A stretch of DNA of 64,000 nucleotides, taken from contig NZ_CP016170.1 in NCBI RefSeq assembly GCF_001676705.1, positions 3,534,001 through 3,598,000 of the forward strand, given 5' to 3'. A program made the translations under genes and the position numbers. This document shows positions 21,332 to 29,877 of the stretch, piece by piece. This DNA is from Bordetella bronchialis. GTDB taxonomy: Bacteria; Pseudomonadota; Gammaproteobacteria; Burkholderiales; Burkholderiaceae_B. The number at the start of each line of letters is the position of its first letter. The first letter of the stretch is position 1. The notes under the pieces were generated by a model. That model did no database searches, was not told the DNA's origin, and saw nothing but the letters and a program-made list of their open reading frames with translations.

Positions 21332-22534
21332 TCAGCGGGATGGGCCGCCATGGGCAGCCATCTGCCTGGCCCGGCCCGCCAGCGCCCCGAACACCGCCAT
21401 GACCGCGGACAGCACAATGCCGCCGGCCATCACCGTATGCCAGTTGCCGGCCACGTCGTGCGCCATGCCGGCCAGGATGGGCCCGCAGGCCGCCAACAGG
21501 TAACCGACGCCCTGGGCCATGCCCGACAGCGCCGCCGCCTGGTGCGCATTGGCCACGCGCAGGCTCATGAACATCAGCGACAGGATGATCGCGCTGCCCG
21601 AGCCGGCGCCGAAAAGCACCGCCCACACCGTCGCCAGGCCGGGGGCATACAGGAAGCCGACCAGGGACACGCCTATCGCCACGCCCATCGCGGCCGAGAT
21701 CGCCGCCTGGTTTTTCATGCGGCTGACAATGGACCCCAGCACCAGTCCCGGCAAGGCGCAGGCCAGCTGCATCAATCCGTGCAGCGAGCCCGCCTGCGCC
21801 GCGGTATACCCGTGGTCGATCAATATGGCGGGCAGCCATCCCACCAGGACGTAGTACAGCAAGGAGTTGATTCCCATGTACAAGGTGACCTGCCAGGCGA
21901 TCGGGGAGTGCCAGACGCGGCCGCCATGCGGCATGGCCGCCGTGCTCCTGGCCGGCGCGGTATGCGCGCCGAGCTGCGCGCTCCAGGCGACGATGGCGGC
22001 CAGGGGCAGCACGGCGAGCGCGCCCAGCGCCGCGCGCCAGCCATAGGCCTCGGCCAGCGGCACCGCGGTGGCAGAGGCGCCGGCCGCGATGGCGCCCATC
22101 ATCAAGGCGGACAAACCCGTCACGGTGGGCACCTTGTGGGGAAAATCGCGCTTGACCAGGCTGGGCAGCAGCACATTGGCGATCGCGATGCCGGAACCGA
22201 TGACGCAGGTCCCCGCGAACAAGCCCCACAGGGGTGCGACGGAGCGGATCGCCATCCCCGCGATGACCAGGACCAAGGCGCCGAACAAGGTCCTCTCCAG
22301 ACCGTAGGCGCGGGCGATGGAGGCGGCGAACGGCGAAATCACGCCGAAGGCGACCAGGGGAAGCGTCGTCAGCAAGCCGGCCTGCGCGCGCGTCAGCCCG
22401 TACGCCGACTGGATCATGTCCAGCACCGGCGCGACGCCGGTGACAGGCGCGCGCAGCGTGCACGCAATGAGCAGCAGCCCGGCGATGAGCAGGAGTGGCC
22501 TTGCGACGGGAAGGCGGGCCGTTTGTGTAGACAT
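21332..22534 (-). CDS. nimT: MFS transporter of the CynX/NimT family
   Basis: A 400-residue inner-membrane protein with 12 hydrophobic helices. The first helix reads LLLIAGLLLIACTLRAPVTGVAPVLD, and GVISPFAASIARAYGLERTL and IANVLLPSLVKRDFP follow; these are typical for CynX/NimT. In E. coli, NimT exports 2-nitroimidazole and is divergent from its AraC repressor NimR; the same arrangement is seen here. Substrate is inferred from that parallel only. It is convergent with msrA. Confidence 0.78.
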   Translation of the reverse strand: MSTQTARLPVARPLLLIAGLLLIACTLRAPVTGVAPVLDMIQSAYGLTRAQAGLLTTLPLVAFGVISPFAASIARAYGLERTLFGALVLVIAGMAIRSVAPLWGLFAGTCVIGSGIAIANVLLPSLVKRDFPHKVPTVTGLSALMMGAIAAGASATAVPLAEAYGWRAALGALAVLPLAAIVAWSAQLGAHTAPARSTAAMPHGGRVWHSPIAWQVTLYMGINSLLYYVLVGWLPAILIDHGYTAAQAGSLHGLMQLACALPGLVLGSIVSRMKNQAAISAAMGVAIGVSLVGFLYAPGLATVWAVLFGAGSGSAIILSLMFMSLRVANAHQAAALSGMAQGVGYLLAACGPILAGMAHDVAGNWHTVMAGGIVLSAVMAVFGALAGRARQMAAHGGPSR

Positions 22535-22668
22535 GGCAGGAAGTACCGATAAGGAAGAGATGGCAATGTCGTCACCTTACCCGTATCTTCCGCATATGAA
22601 TTTAGCTACTATGCCAACAAATATCTAAAAACTGCCAAAGTTGCTTCACGCCTGCCGGCCCTGGCCCC
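22535..22668. promoter_or_regulatory. Divergent nimT-nimR promoter region
   Basis: A 134-bp gap, AT-rich at 22595-22640, between the transporter and its AraC partner. By analogy with nimR the operator should be here; I cannot pick a clear palindrome. Confidence 0.35.
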
Positions 22669-23451
22669 ATGCTGCTCGATAGCCTGCCCCTGGACTTCAA
22701 CCTGGACTTCGCCACCGGGCCCGTAACCGGCCTGCATCTGCAGGCCGCGGACCACGGTACGGAGATCCCCATCCACCACCATCGCCAGGGGCAATTGATC
22801 CTGGCCATGAAAGGCGGCGTCACCTGCGAAGTCTCCGGCGCGATCTGGATGGTGCCGCCGCGCTATGCCGTATGGGTGCCGGGCATGATGCCCCATAGCA
22901 TTCGCGCCACCGCCAACGCGCAAATCTGCTACCTGTATGTGCAGCCGGGCGCCGCGCCGCTGCCGGCCGACTGCTGCACATTGGCGATCTCGCCCTTGGT
23001 GCATGCCCTCATCCTGGACATGGCGGACCAGGCGGCCGACTACCTGGCCGACAGCCCGACCGGCCGCAAGGCGGCGGTATTGCTGGAGGAACTCGCCACC
23101 ATGCCCGTGGAACGCTTGCACTTGCCGATCTCCGACGAGCCGCGCATGCGCAGGATCGCCACCATGCTATCGGACAATCCGGCCGACCGCCGCACGCTGG
23201 CGCAATGGGGCGAGGTAGTCGCCATGAGCGAGCGCTCCCTGGCCAGGCTGGTACGGCAGGAAACCGGACTCACCTTCGGCCGCTGGCGGCAGCAATTGCA
23301 CCTGATCGTCGCGCTGCGGCAACTGGCGGAGGGCCGCACGGTACAGCGGGTGGCCGAGGAACTGGGCTACGAGTCCGTCACCGCCTTCATCACCATGTTC
23401 AAGAAGTCGCTGGGCAAGCCGCCGGCCAAATACTTCGCGTCGATAGGATGA
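22669..23451 (+). CDS. nimR: AraC family regulator with N-terminal cupin (NimR-like)
   Basis: A 260-residue regulator. The N-terminal half is a cupin (IHHHRQGQLILAMKGGVTCEV ... MVPPRYAVWVPGMMPHSI). The C-terminal half holds two HTH motifs (LAQWGEVVAMSERSLARLVRQETG and VQRVAEELGYESVTAFITMFKKSLGKPPAKYF). Architecture and divergence from a CynX/NimT carrier match E. coli NimR, a repressor of nimT. Its stop lies 9 bases from the stop of the next gene. Confidence 0.85.
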   Translation: MLLDSLPLDFNLDFATGPVTGLHLQAADHGTEIPIHHHRQGQLILAMKGGVTCEVSGAIWMVPPRYAVWVPGMMPHSIRATANAQICYLYVQPGAAPLPADCCTLAISPLVHALILDMADQAADYLADSPTGRKAAVLLEELATMPVERLHLPISDEPRMRRIATMLSDNPADRRTLAQWGEVVAMSERSLARLVRQETGLTFGRWRQQLHLIVALRQLAEGRTVQRVAEELGYESVTAFITMFKKSLGKPPAKYFASIG

Positions 23452-23460
23452 AGGCGGCCA

Positions 23461-24768
23461 TCACGCGGCGGCGCGCGCGCGCTTGCCCGCCAGCAGGTCT
23501 ATCGCCAGGGCCAGCACCATCGCCCCCGTGCCGATGACGAACAGCAAGCCATAGTCGCCGCCGCTGCGGGTGAAGACGAAGGACAAGGCATAGGCGGCCA
23601 GCGCCTGGAACAGGGCGAAGCCCACCGTCGCCGTCCGCCAGGCCGGATTGCGATGGGCGGGGTGATGCGCCAGCAACTCGTGCACGCGTCCCAGTACCAG
23701 CGGCACCGTCCCCGTCACGAAAGCGCCCACCACCACGCTGGACGCCATCAGCCAGCCCGCGCCCAGGCCCAGCGCCGGTACCAGCACGCCACACGCCTGC
23801 AAGGTGAAGGCCAGCCGCAGGGCGCGCGCGAAACCCGTGCGGTCGGCCAACGCGCCGGCCAGCACGGGCCCCACCGTGGCGCCGATACCGAAGAGCACCC
23901 AATATTGCGCGCCGGCCTGCAGGCCCTGTCCCAGGCCGCGCGCGACGAAGTCCACCAGGAAAATCATGTGCGGGACCCAGCCGGCGGCATTCAAGGCGTA
24001 TTCCACGTACAGCGCCCGCAGCCCCGGTACGCGCGGCGTCCGATGCCGCGGGGAGGCCGCTTGCGGCCCGGCGGGCCGCGCCTCGGCCGGCCGCGCCTCA
24101 GCCGGCCGCGCCTGAGCCGGCCGCGCCTGGGCCGGCCGCGCCTGCCCGGCAGGGGCTGGCGGGGCTGCCCCGTCCCGGGGCCAGCCCTTCCACGCGATCG
24201 CCGTCAAGGCCACGGACAGGACGCCCAGGCCCAGCCAGGCATCCCGCAGGCCTTGCGCCAGCAGCAGGGGCACCAGCGTGCCGGAGGCCGCTACGCCGAC
24301 GCCAACGCCCATGAAAATGACGCCCCCCGCGAGCCCGCGCCGCGCCGCGGGCACCAGCGGCAGCACGGCAGGCGCCGCCAGCACCATGAGCGCGCCCCCC
24401 GCCAGCCCGGCCAGGAAGCGCCAGGCGAAGAACCAGGCAAAGGAAAGCGGGTAGGCGCAGGCGAAGAACGCGACGGTGGCCAGTACCATCATCGCCCGCA
24501 GGGTGGCGGCGACCGGCCAGCGTGCCGCGATGGGGCGGCCCAGCAATGCGCCCGCCAGATAGCCCGCCAGATTGGCCGCGCCCAGGTAGGCGGCCACCGA
24601 GGCCTCGAACCAATGCGCGCCGACGATGGCGGGCAGCAGCGGCGTATAGGCAAAACGGGCCAACCCGATGCCGACCAGGCTGGCGCAAAAGCCGGCCAGC
24701 GTCGCCCAGCGGGCGCCGGCACCCTGCTTGATGGTTTCGCCGCCGTCGATGTCCATGGTCCTGTCCAT
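23461..24768 (-). CDS. YbfB/YjiJ family MFS transporter with pentapeptide-repeat linker
   Basis: A 435-residue carrier with about 12 helices (N-terminal LAGFCASLVGIGLARFAYTPLLPAIV is the YbfB hallmark). Between helices 6 and 7 the cytoplasmic loop is expanded by a low-complexity stretch of AQARP/AEARP pentapeptides, encoded by a 15-bp tandem repeat at about 24074-24148. The start MDRTMDID has a GAGGAG site; the first ATG in the frame lacks one. It is divergent from a LysR gene that is its probable regulator. Substrate unknown. Confidence 0.82.
   Translation of the reverse strand: MDRTMDIDGGETIKQGAGARWATLAGFCASLVGIGLARFAYTPLLPAIVGAHWFEASVAAYLGAANLAGYLAGALLGRPIAARWPVAATLRAMMVLATVAFFACAYPLSFAWFFAWRFLAGLAGGALMVLAAPAVLPLVPAARRGLAGGVIFMGVGVGVAASGTLVPLLLAQGLRDAWLGLGVLSVALTAIAWKGWPRDGAAPPAPAGQARPAQARPAQARPAEARPAEARPAGPQAASPRHRTPRVPGLRALYVEYALNAAGWVPHMIFLVDFVARGLGQGLQAGAQYWVLFGIGATVGPVLAGALADRTGFARALRLAFTLQACGVLVPALGLGAGWLMASSVVVGAFVTGTVPLVLGRVHELLAHHPAHRNPAWRTATVGFALFQALAAYALSFVFTRSGGDYGLLFVIGTGAMVLALAIDLLAGKRARAAA
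24074..24148. repeat. 15-bp tandem repeat (five units) inside the MFS gene
   Basis: Five consecutive 15-bp units beginning GGCCGCGCCT start at 24074, 24089, 24104, 24119 and 24134 (the last is degenerate). Units differ mainly at positions 11-12. Being a multiple of three, changes in copy number keep the frame and only lengthen or shorten the loop between transmembrane helices 6 and 7. Confidence 0.85.
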
Positions 24769-24947
24769 GATGCGCTCCTCGTCTGCCTGACGCACTCAAG
24801 CGTACGCCTGGCCAGCTATCTGAAGAAGCGAATTAACAAGATACGGGATATCTGCCCTAGTGATATGTGCTACGCTGGCCGGCGTGCCACTGGTCCGGGG
24901 CGGCCATCGCCCGCCCCGCCGGCATGCCGCGTTTTCCGGGGGGAACC

Positions 24948-25877
24948 ATGGACGTCGCCGATCTCAAAACCCTTGCCGCCGTCGCCAGGCACGGCAGCAT
25001 GAACAAGGCAGCAAGCGAGCTGCATACCGTCCAGTCCAATGTCACCGCCCGCATCCGCGCGCTGGAAGACGAACTGGGCGTACCGCTTTTCCAGCGCCAC
25101 GCGCGTGGCGTCACGATCACCCCCGCGGGACAGCGCATGCTGCCTTTCGTCGGCCGCATCGCCAAACTGCTGGCCGAAGCGCGCGCGGCGGCCCGGGACG
25201 ACGGCTCGCCCGCGGGCGCCCTGGCGCTGGGCGGCCTGGAAACCACCACGGCGTTGCGCCTTTCGCCGCTGTTGATCGAGTTCGCGCGCGCCTACCCGCA
25301 GGTCACGCTATCGCTGGGCACGGGCACCACCACCGCCCTGCTGCGCGACGTCGTGGAATGCCGGCTGGACGGCGCCTTCGTCAGCGGGCCGGTCGACCAC
25401 CCGGACATCCACCAGGAGACCATCTTTACCGAGGAACTGGTGCTGGCCACCAGCCCCGCCATCCGCTCCTTGAAGGATCTTGCCAAGGTCGCCGACCTCA
25501 AAACCGTCGTCTTCAATGTCGGCTGCTCCTATCGGCAGCGCCTGGAAACCCTGCTGGCCGGCATGGGCATCGTCGTCGCGCGGCCGCTGGAATTCGGCTC
25601 GCTCGATGCCATCCTCAGCTGCACGGCCGCCGGTGTGGGCGTGACCTTGCTGCCCCGGGGCGTGGTCCAGTCGGCTTTCGAGGCCGGACGGATCGCGCTG
25701 CATCGCCTGCCGCGCGAACAGGCGCGCGCGGAAACCTTGTTCATCCGCCGCACGGATGGCTACGTCTCCAGCGCGCTGACCGCCTTCCTGGACATTGCGC
25801 GACGCTTCCATCGCGTCCCGGAAAAAGACCGGGCGCCGGTGCCCATTTCCACGCTGGCGCCTCTCAAGCGCGCCTGA
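24948..25877 (+). CDS. LysR family transcriptional regulator
   Basis: A 309-residue LysR protein. The HTH reads MDVADLKTLAAVARHGSMNKAASELHTVQSNVTARIRALEDELG, and the effector domain covers residues 90-295. The start is chosen at MDVADLK, where GGGGGAA precedes ATG; 27 residues of upstream frame are not LysR-like. It is divergent from the YbfB-like MFS gene across 179 bp and probably controls it. Confidence 0.9.
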   Translation: MDVADLKTLAAVARHGSMNKAASELHTVQSNVTARIRALEDELGVPLFQRHARGVTITPAGQRMLPFVGRIAKLLAEARAAARDDGSPAGALALGGLETTTALRLSPLLIEFARAYPQVTLSLGTGTTTALLRDVVECRLDGAFVSGPVDHPDIHQETIFTEELVLATSPAIRSLKDLAKVADLKTVVFNVGCSYRQRLETLLAGMGIVVARPLEFGSLDAILSCTAAGVGVTLLPRGVVQSAFEAGRIALHRLPREQARAETLFIRRTDGYVSSALTAFLDIARRFHRVPEKDRAPVPISTLAPLKRA

Positions 25878-25919
25878 GCAGCCTGCGCGCCGGCGCTCTG
25901 ATGCGATCGACGACAGCCT

Positions 25920-26822
25920 TCAGCGCGGCGGGGCTTTGATGAAATCGACGAAGGCCTTCAAGGGCGCGGGCATCAGCCGTCTTCCGGAGTAATAAAGAAA
26001 GGGCCCGGAGAACTTCGGCCACCACGACGACAGGACGGGCTCCAGCGCGCCGCTTGCCAGATGCGGGCGCAGCCAATCCTCGAACAGGTAAACGATGCCG
26101 GTGCCGGCGATCGCCGCATCCACGGCCAGGTCCACGGCGCCGCCGATACGCACGATCAGCGGCCCGCCGGGTTCGATGCGCACGACCTCGCCACCCCGCT
26201 CGAACTCCCACGCGGGCGTCGCTCCGCTGGGGAAGCGGCCACGCAGGCAGGCATGGCGCATGAGCTCGCGCGGATGCCGGGGCCGGCCATGGCGATCCAG
26301 ATAGGCGGGCGCGGCCGCCGCGGCAAAGCGCTGCACGCGCGGTCCGATCGGCACCGCGATCATGTCCTGCTCCAGGCGTTCCTCGTAGCGTATGCCCGCG
26401 TCGCAGCCGGCCGCCAGCACGTCCACAAAGCTTTCCTCGGCCACCACTTCCAGCTGGATATCGGGATAGGCGGCCAGGAAGGACGGCACGATGGCCGGCA
26501 AAACCAGGCGCGCCGCGCTCATGGGCACATTCAGCTTGAGCGTGCCCGCCGGCCTGTCGCGGAACCGGTTGACCGTATCCAGCGCGGCTTCCATCTCCGC
26601 CAGCGCTGGCGCCAGGCGGGTCAACAGACCCTGGCCCGCTTCGGTCGGCGCCACGCTGCGCGTGGTCCGATGCAGCAAGCGGACGCCCACCTGGGCCTCC
26701 AGCCGCCGCACGGCCTCGCTCAGGCGCGAGGCGCTGGTGCCGCCCAGGCGCGCCGCGTCGCGAAAACCCCCGGCTCGCGCCACCGCGGCGAAGGCATGCA
26801 AATCGTTCAGGTCGACCTTCAT
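25920..26822 (-). CDS. LysR family transcriptional regulator
   Basis: A 300-residue regulator of the large LysR subgroup that often sits beside NAD(P) oxidoreductase genes. HTH: MKVDLNDLHAFAAVARAGGFRDAARLGGTSASRLSEAVRRLE. Effector domain contains CDAGIRYEERLEQDMIAVPIGP and GIVYLFEDWLRPHL. It is divergent from the aldo/keto reductase gene across 98 bp, its likely target. Confidence 0.9.
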   Translation of the reverse strand: MKVDLNDLHAFAAVARAGGFRDAARLGGTSASRLSEAVRRLEAQVGVRLLHRTTRSVAPTEAGQGLLTRLAPALAEMEAALDTVNRFRDRPAGTLKLNVPMSAARLVLPAIVPSFLAAYPDIQLEVVAEESFVDVLAAGCDAGIRYEERLEQDMIAVPIGPRVQRFAAAAAPAYLDRHGRPRHPRELMRHACLRGRFPSGATPAWEFERGGEVVRIEPGGPLIVRIGGAVDLAVDAAIAGTGIVYLFEDWLRPHLASGALEPVLSSWWPKFSGPFLYYSGRRLMPAPLKAFVDFIKAPPR

Positions 26823-26920
26823 TGTTTTGTTTTCCGCACAACCCGTGCGGATTGTATGGGATTATCGCGCGCGGCCCCAGCCGCTATCTTGTCCGCATGA
26901 TTCATCAAGGAGATTACGTC

Positions 26921-27793
26921 ATGTCCAAGATCGACAAAGCCGGCGCCCATCCCCTGGCCGGCCGCACCGTCAACCGGCTGGGCTACGGCGCCATGCAGCT
27001 GGCCGGCCCCGGCGTATTCGGTCCCCCCAAGGACCGCGAGGCGGCGCTGGCCGTACTGCGCGAGGCCCTGGCCTCGGGCGTGAACCACATAGACACCAGC
27101 GACTTCTACGGTCCCCACATCACCAACCAGTTGATCCGCGAAGCCCTGGCCCCCTATCCGGAAGACCTGGTCATCGTCACGAAGGTGGGCGCCCGGCGTG
27201 ACGAGAAAGGCGCATGGCTGCCGGCGTTCTCGCCGGAAGCGCTGACACAGGCGGTTCACGATAACCTGCGCAACCTGGGACTCGATGTACTGGACGTGGT
27301 CAACCTGCGCATCATGTTCGACGTGCACCGGCCCGCGGAAGGATCCATCGAAGCGCCGCTGGCCGCGCTGGCGGAACTGCAACGGCAAGGCCTGGTGCGC
27401 CACATCGGCCTGAGCAACGTCACCGCCGCGCAGATCGCCGAAGCACGGCGCATCTGCGACGTCGGCTGCGTGCAGAACCAGTACAACCTGGCACATCGCG
27501 ATGACGATGCGCTGATCGACGAACTGGCGCGCGCGGGCATCCCTTATGTGCCCTTCTTCCCCCTGGGCGGCTTCAATCCGCTGCAATCGTCCATCCTGAC
27601 GGATGTCGCGCGTGGCCTCGACGCCACGCCGATGCAGGTGGCGCTGGCCTGGCTGTTGCGGCGCGCGCCCAACATCCTGCTGATTCCCGGCACGTCGTCC
27701 CTTGGCCACCTGCGCGAGAATCTCGCCGCCGCGACCCTGCATCTTCCGGACGACGCGATGGCGGCGCTGAACGCGGTCGCGGCGACGCGCTAG
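26921..27793 (+). CDS. Aldo/keto reductase
   Basis: A 290-residue NAD(P)H-dependent reductase with a TIM-barrel fold. The tetrad is visible: Asp and Tyr in HIDTSDFYGP and Lys in VIVTKVGARR. The histidine position reads VVNLRIM instead of the usual LHR/D-x-H pattern, so the fourth tetrad residue seems substituted. C-terminal cofactor-binding signature is IPGTSSLGHLRENLAA. The start MSKIDK follows AAGGAGATTACGTC; the long upstream frame is not conserved. Physiological aldehyde or ketone unknown. Confidence 0.9.
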   Translation: MSKIDKAGAHPLAGRTVNRLGYGAMQLAGPGVFGPPKDREAALAVLREALASGVNHIDTSDFYGPHITNQLIREALAPYPEDLVIVTKVGARRDEKGAWLPAFSPEALTQAVHDNLRNLGLDVLDVVNLRIMFDVHRPAEGSIEAPLAALAELQRQGLVRHIGLSNVTAAQIAEARRICDVGCVQNQYNLAHRDDDALIDELARAGIPYVPFFPLGGFNPLQSSILTDVARGLDATPMQVALAWLLRRAPNILLIPGTSSLGHLRENLAAATLHLPDDAMAALNAVAATR

Positions 27794-27868
27794 GGTCGGC
27801 CGGGCCGCCGAAGAGGCGGCTGCATTCCATCGCAACCGCCATCAGCCGCCGTCCGGGACCGACGCGCG

Positions 27869-28744
27869 TTATTTGAAACGCTTCAGCGCGTCCAGCCCGG
27901 CAGGCAGGCCCGCGCCGGGAAAGTGGGTGGACAGCGTGGTCGGCCGCCACGCCTCCAGCTCGCGCGCGCGCTCCGCCTCGGCCTGCTCGCAGACGTATAG
28001 CGCGTCGCCGCCCAGCAACAGGCGCAAAGGAAGATCCTCGCGGTTCGACAGGTCGAGTATCAAGCGGGCGATCTTGGCCGGATCTCCGACTTCCTGGCCG
28101 GCGTAGCCCGCAAGCAATTGCAGCACGCGCCCGACCGACGGCTCGTAATCCGGCAGGATGCCATCGGTCGTTCCCCGCGCCGTGCTTGCCCAGTCCGTCC
28201 GCATGCCCCCAGGCTCCAGCGTGCAGACCTTGATCCCCAGATGCGCGACTTCCTTGGCGACGACATCGCTGAAACCGCCGACGGCCCACTTCGCCGCCTG
28301 ATAGGCGGACAGTCCCGGCGTAGAAGTGCGCCCCCCCACGGATGACACCTGGAAGATGTGGCCGCGCCGCTGCGCCCGCATCACCGGCAACACCGCGCGC
28401 GTCAGGTTGACCACCCCGTACAGATTGGTCTCGATCTGGCCGCGGAAATCCTCGGACGACATTTGCTCGAACGGCCGGGCATGGCCATAACCGGCGTTGT
28501 TCACCAGGACATCGATCTGCCCGTACGCATCGACGGCCGCCTTCACGGCTTGCCGCGCCGCGGTCTCGTCCTGGACATCGAGGACGACAGGAAGAATGCG
28601 ACCGCCATGGCGTGCGGCCAGATCGGACAGGCGCGACGGATCGCGGACCCCGGCGACCAGACGATGGCCCGCCTCCAATACCGCCTCGCCGATGAAGCGG
28701 CCCAGGCCGCGCGCGGCCCCGGTAACCAGCCAGACTTTCGACAT
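27869..28744 (-). CDS. SDR family oxidoreductase
   Basis: A 291-residue classical SDR: cofactor motif TGAARGLG near residue 9, NNAG, and catalytic S-Y-K in SSVGGRTSTPGLSAYQAAKWA. The start MSKVWLV has AAGGAG 6 bases upstream. It lies downstream of a TetR gene on the same strand, and both promoters contain the motif GATTACTCAMTCAT, so that TetR is very probably its repressor. The substrate is unknown. Confidence 0.9.
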   Translation of the reverse strand: MSKVWLVTGAARGLGRFIGEAVLEAGHRLVAGVRDPSRLSDLAARHGGRILPVVLDVQDETAARQAVKAAVDAYGQIDVLVNNAGYGHARPFEQMSSEDFRGQIETNLYGVVNLTRAVLPVMRAQRRGHIFQVSSVGGRTSTPGLSAYQAAKWAVGGFSDVVAKEVAHLGIKVCTLEPGGMRTDWASTARGTTDGILPDYEPSVGRVLQLLAGYAGQEVGDPAKIARLILDLSNREDLPLRLLLGGDALYVCEQAEAERARELEAWRPTTLSTHFPGAGLPAGLDALKRFK

Positions 28745-28794
28745 GCTCGACTCCTTGCGAAAAGGCCGCGTGACGCGACCGTGATTAAATGGTT

Positions 28795-28808
28795 GATTAC
28801 TCACTCAT
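28795..28808 (+). promoter_or_regulatory. Putative TetR operator in front of the SDR gene
   Basis: GATTACTCACTCAT is a near copy of GATTACTCAATCAT at 29451-29464 in front of the TetR gene itself. It lies about 50 bp upstream of the SDR start. Shared sites at the regulator and target promoters support an operator; binding has not been shown. Confidence 0.6.
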
Positions 28809-28851
28809 TAATTAGTCTATCCGCCGCGCCCACTGCGAGCCCCGTGCGTGG

Positions 28852-29430
28852 CTAGCCCGCCTTCAATACCGCCCACAATGCCCGGAAACCCTGTTCCCGA
28901 TATCCCTCGGCGCTGCCGGGGTCTCGCGCGATGAACTCCATCGTCGTGGCGGCCAGGGACGTGAAGAGCGCACCGCGAAAGGCCTTGACCTCTTCTTCGG
29001 GCAAGGCCCCGGGCGCGCCCAGGCGCTCGCGCAACATGGCGCTGATTTCGCCGAAGCCTTCCGCGCCCGCGGCGCGATGCCGCGCATCGATACGGCCGCT
29101 CACATCCAGCTGCCGCAAGGCCTTGCGCCCGTCCGGATTGGCCAGGCCCCAGCCGATATAGGCGTCCCAGACATGGCGGACGCGGCGCTCCAGGCTGCCC
29201 CCGCGCGGGAATCCGTCCAGCATCGCCTGGCGCAATCCCGCCTTCAGGCTGACATACAGCTCGTTCAGCAGGACATCCTTGCTGTCGAAGTAGGTGAATA
29301 TCGTGCCTTCGGCGACACCGGCCAGCCGGGCGATCCGCGCCGTCGTCGCGGCCTCGCCCTCCGCCGCCAATGCCTGCGCGGCGCCGGCCAGGATCGCATC
29401 GCGTTTGTCCTCGCTGCGCGGACGTGCCAT
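28852..29430 (-). CDS. TetR family transcriptional regulator
   Basis: A 192-residue repressor. The HTH reads ILAGAAQALAAEGEAATTARIARLAGVAEGTIFTYFDSKDVLLNEL. The start MARPRSEDKRDAI is the family norm; ten further upstream residues are unlikely. The ligand domain has no recognised specificity. It is located upstream of the SDR gene on the same strand. Confidence 0.9.
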   Translation of the reverse strand: MARPRSEDKRDAILAGAAQALAAEGEAATTARIARLAGVAEGTIFTYFDSKDVLLNELYVSLKAGLRQAMLDGFPRGGSLERRVRHVWDAYIGWGLANPDGRKALRQLDVSGRIDARHRAAGAEGFGEISAMLRERLGAPGALPEEEVKAFRGALFTSLAATTMEFIARDPGSAEGYREQGFRALWAVLKAG

Positions 29431-29445
29431 ATGCCTCTCGATAAA

Positions 29446-29464
29446 TGAGCGATTACTCAATCAT
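29446..29464 (+). promoter_or_regulatory. Putative TetR autoregulatory operator
   Basis: An inverted-repeat element TGAGCGATTACTCA (29446-29459) overlaps GATTACTCAATCAT, the motif also found before the SDR gene. It begins 16 bp upstream of the TetR start. Confidence 0.55.
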
Positions 29465-29486
29465 ATCCCTATCCGGCAACGCACGC

Positions 29487-29536
29487 TTGACATGCAAGCC
29501 ATTGCTTGCCTATCATTCATGCAAGCGATTACTTGC
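29487..29536 (+). promoter_or_regulatory. arsR-type promoter with two overlapping palindromic operators
   Basis: A near-consensus promoter: TTGACA at 29487-29492, 18-bp spacer, TATCAT at 29511-29516. The perfect inverted repeat GCAAGCCATTGCTTGC (29494-29509) fills the spacer. A second copy, GCAAGCGATTACTTGC (29521-29536), lies just after the -10, 27 bp further on. Repressor binding at either site would block RNA polymerase. Confidence 0.8.
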
Positions 29537-29544
29537 CTTTCGAG

Positions 29545-29877
29545 ATGACGGAGCCCCACGACACCGACCTGCTTTTCAAGGCCCTGGCCGACCCCAGCCG
29601 CCGCAAGCTGCTGGACCTGCTGCATGCCCACGATGGCCGCACGCTCAACGAGCTATGCGCACACCTGGACATGAGCCGGCAAGGCGTCACGCAGCACCTG
29701 GCGCTGCTCGAGGCCGCCAACCTGGTCGCCACGCAGCGGCAAGGCCGCGAAAAACTGCATTTCCTCAATCCGGTACCGCTGCAGGAAATCTACGAGCGCT
29801 GGATTGCCAAGTTCGAGAAGCCGCGTCTCAAGGCGATCTCGGACCTCAAACGACGACTGGAGAGACCCGATGGCTAG
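29545..29877 (+). CDS. ArsR family transcriptional regulator
   Basis: A 110-residue winged-helix repressor of the non-metal ArsR group (LLFKALADPSRRKLLDLLHAHDGRTLNELCAHLDMSRQGVTQHLALLEAANLVATQRQGREKLHFLN). There is no CxC metal site of the ArsR/SmtB sensor type. The start MTEPHDTD is chosen because it lies just after the operators; a longer frame would run through them. It overlaps the SRPBCC gene by 8 bases, the usual arrangement for this pair. Confidence 0.92.
   Translation: MTEPHDTDLLFKALADPSRRKLLDLLHAHDGRTLNELCAHLDMSRQGVTQHLALLEAANLVATQRQGREKLHFLNPVPLQEIYERWIAKFEKPRLKAISDLKRRLERPDG

Noticed and set aside
27804..27820. Short hairpin GCCGCC-GAAGA-GGCGGC after the aldo/keto reductase
   Set aside because: The stem is only 6 bp, common by chance at this GC content; not listed as a terminator.
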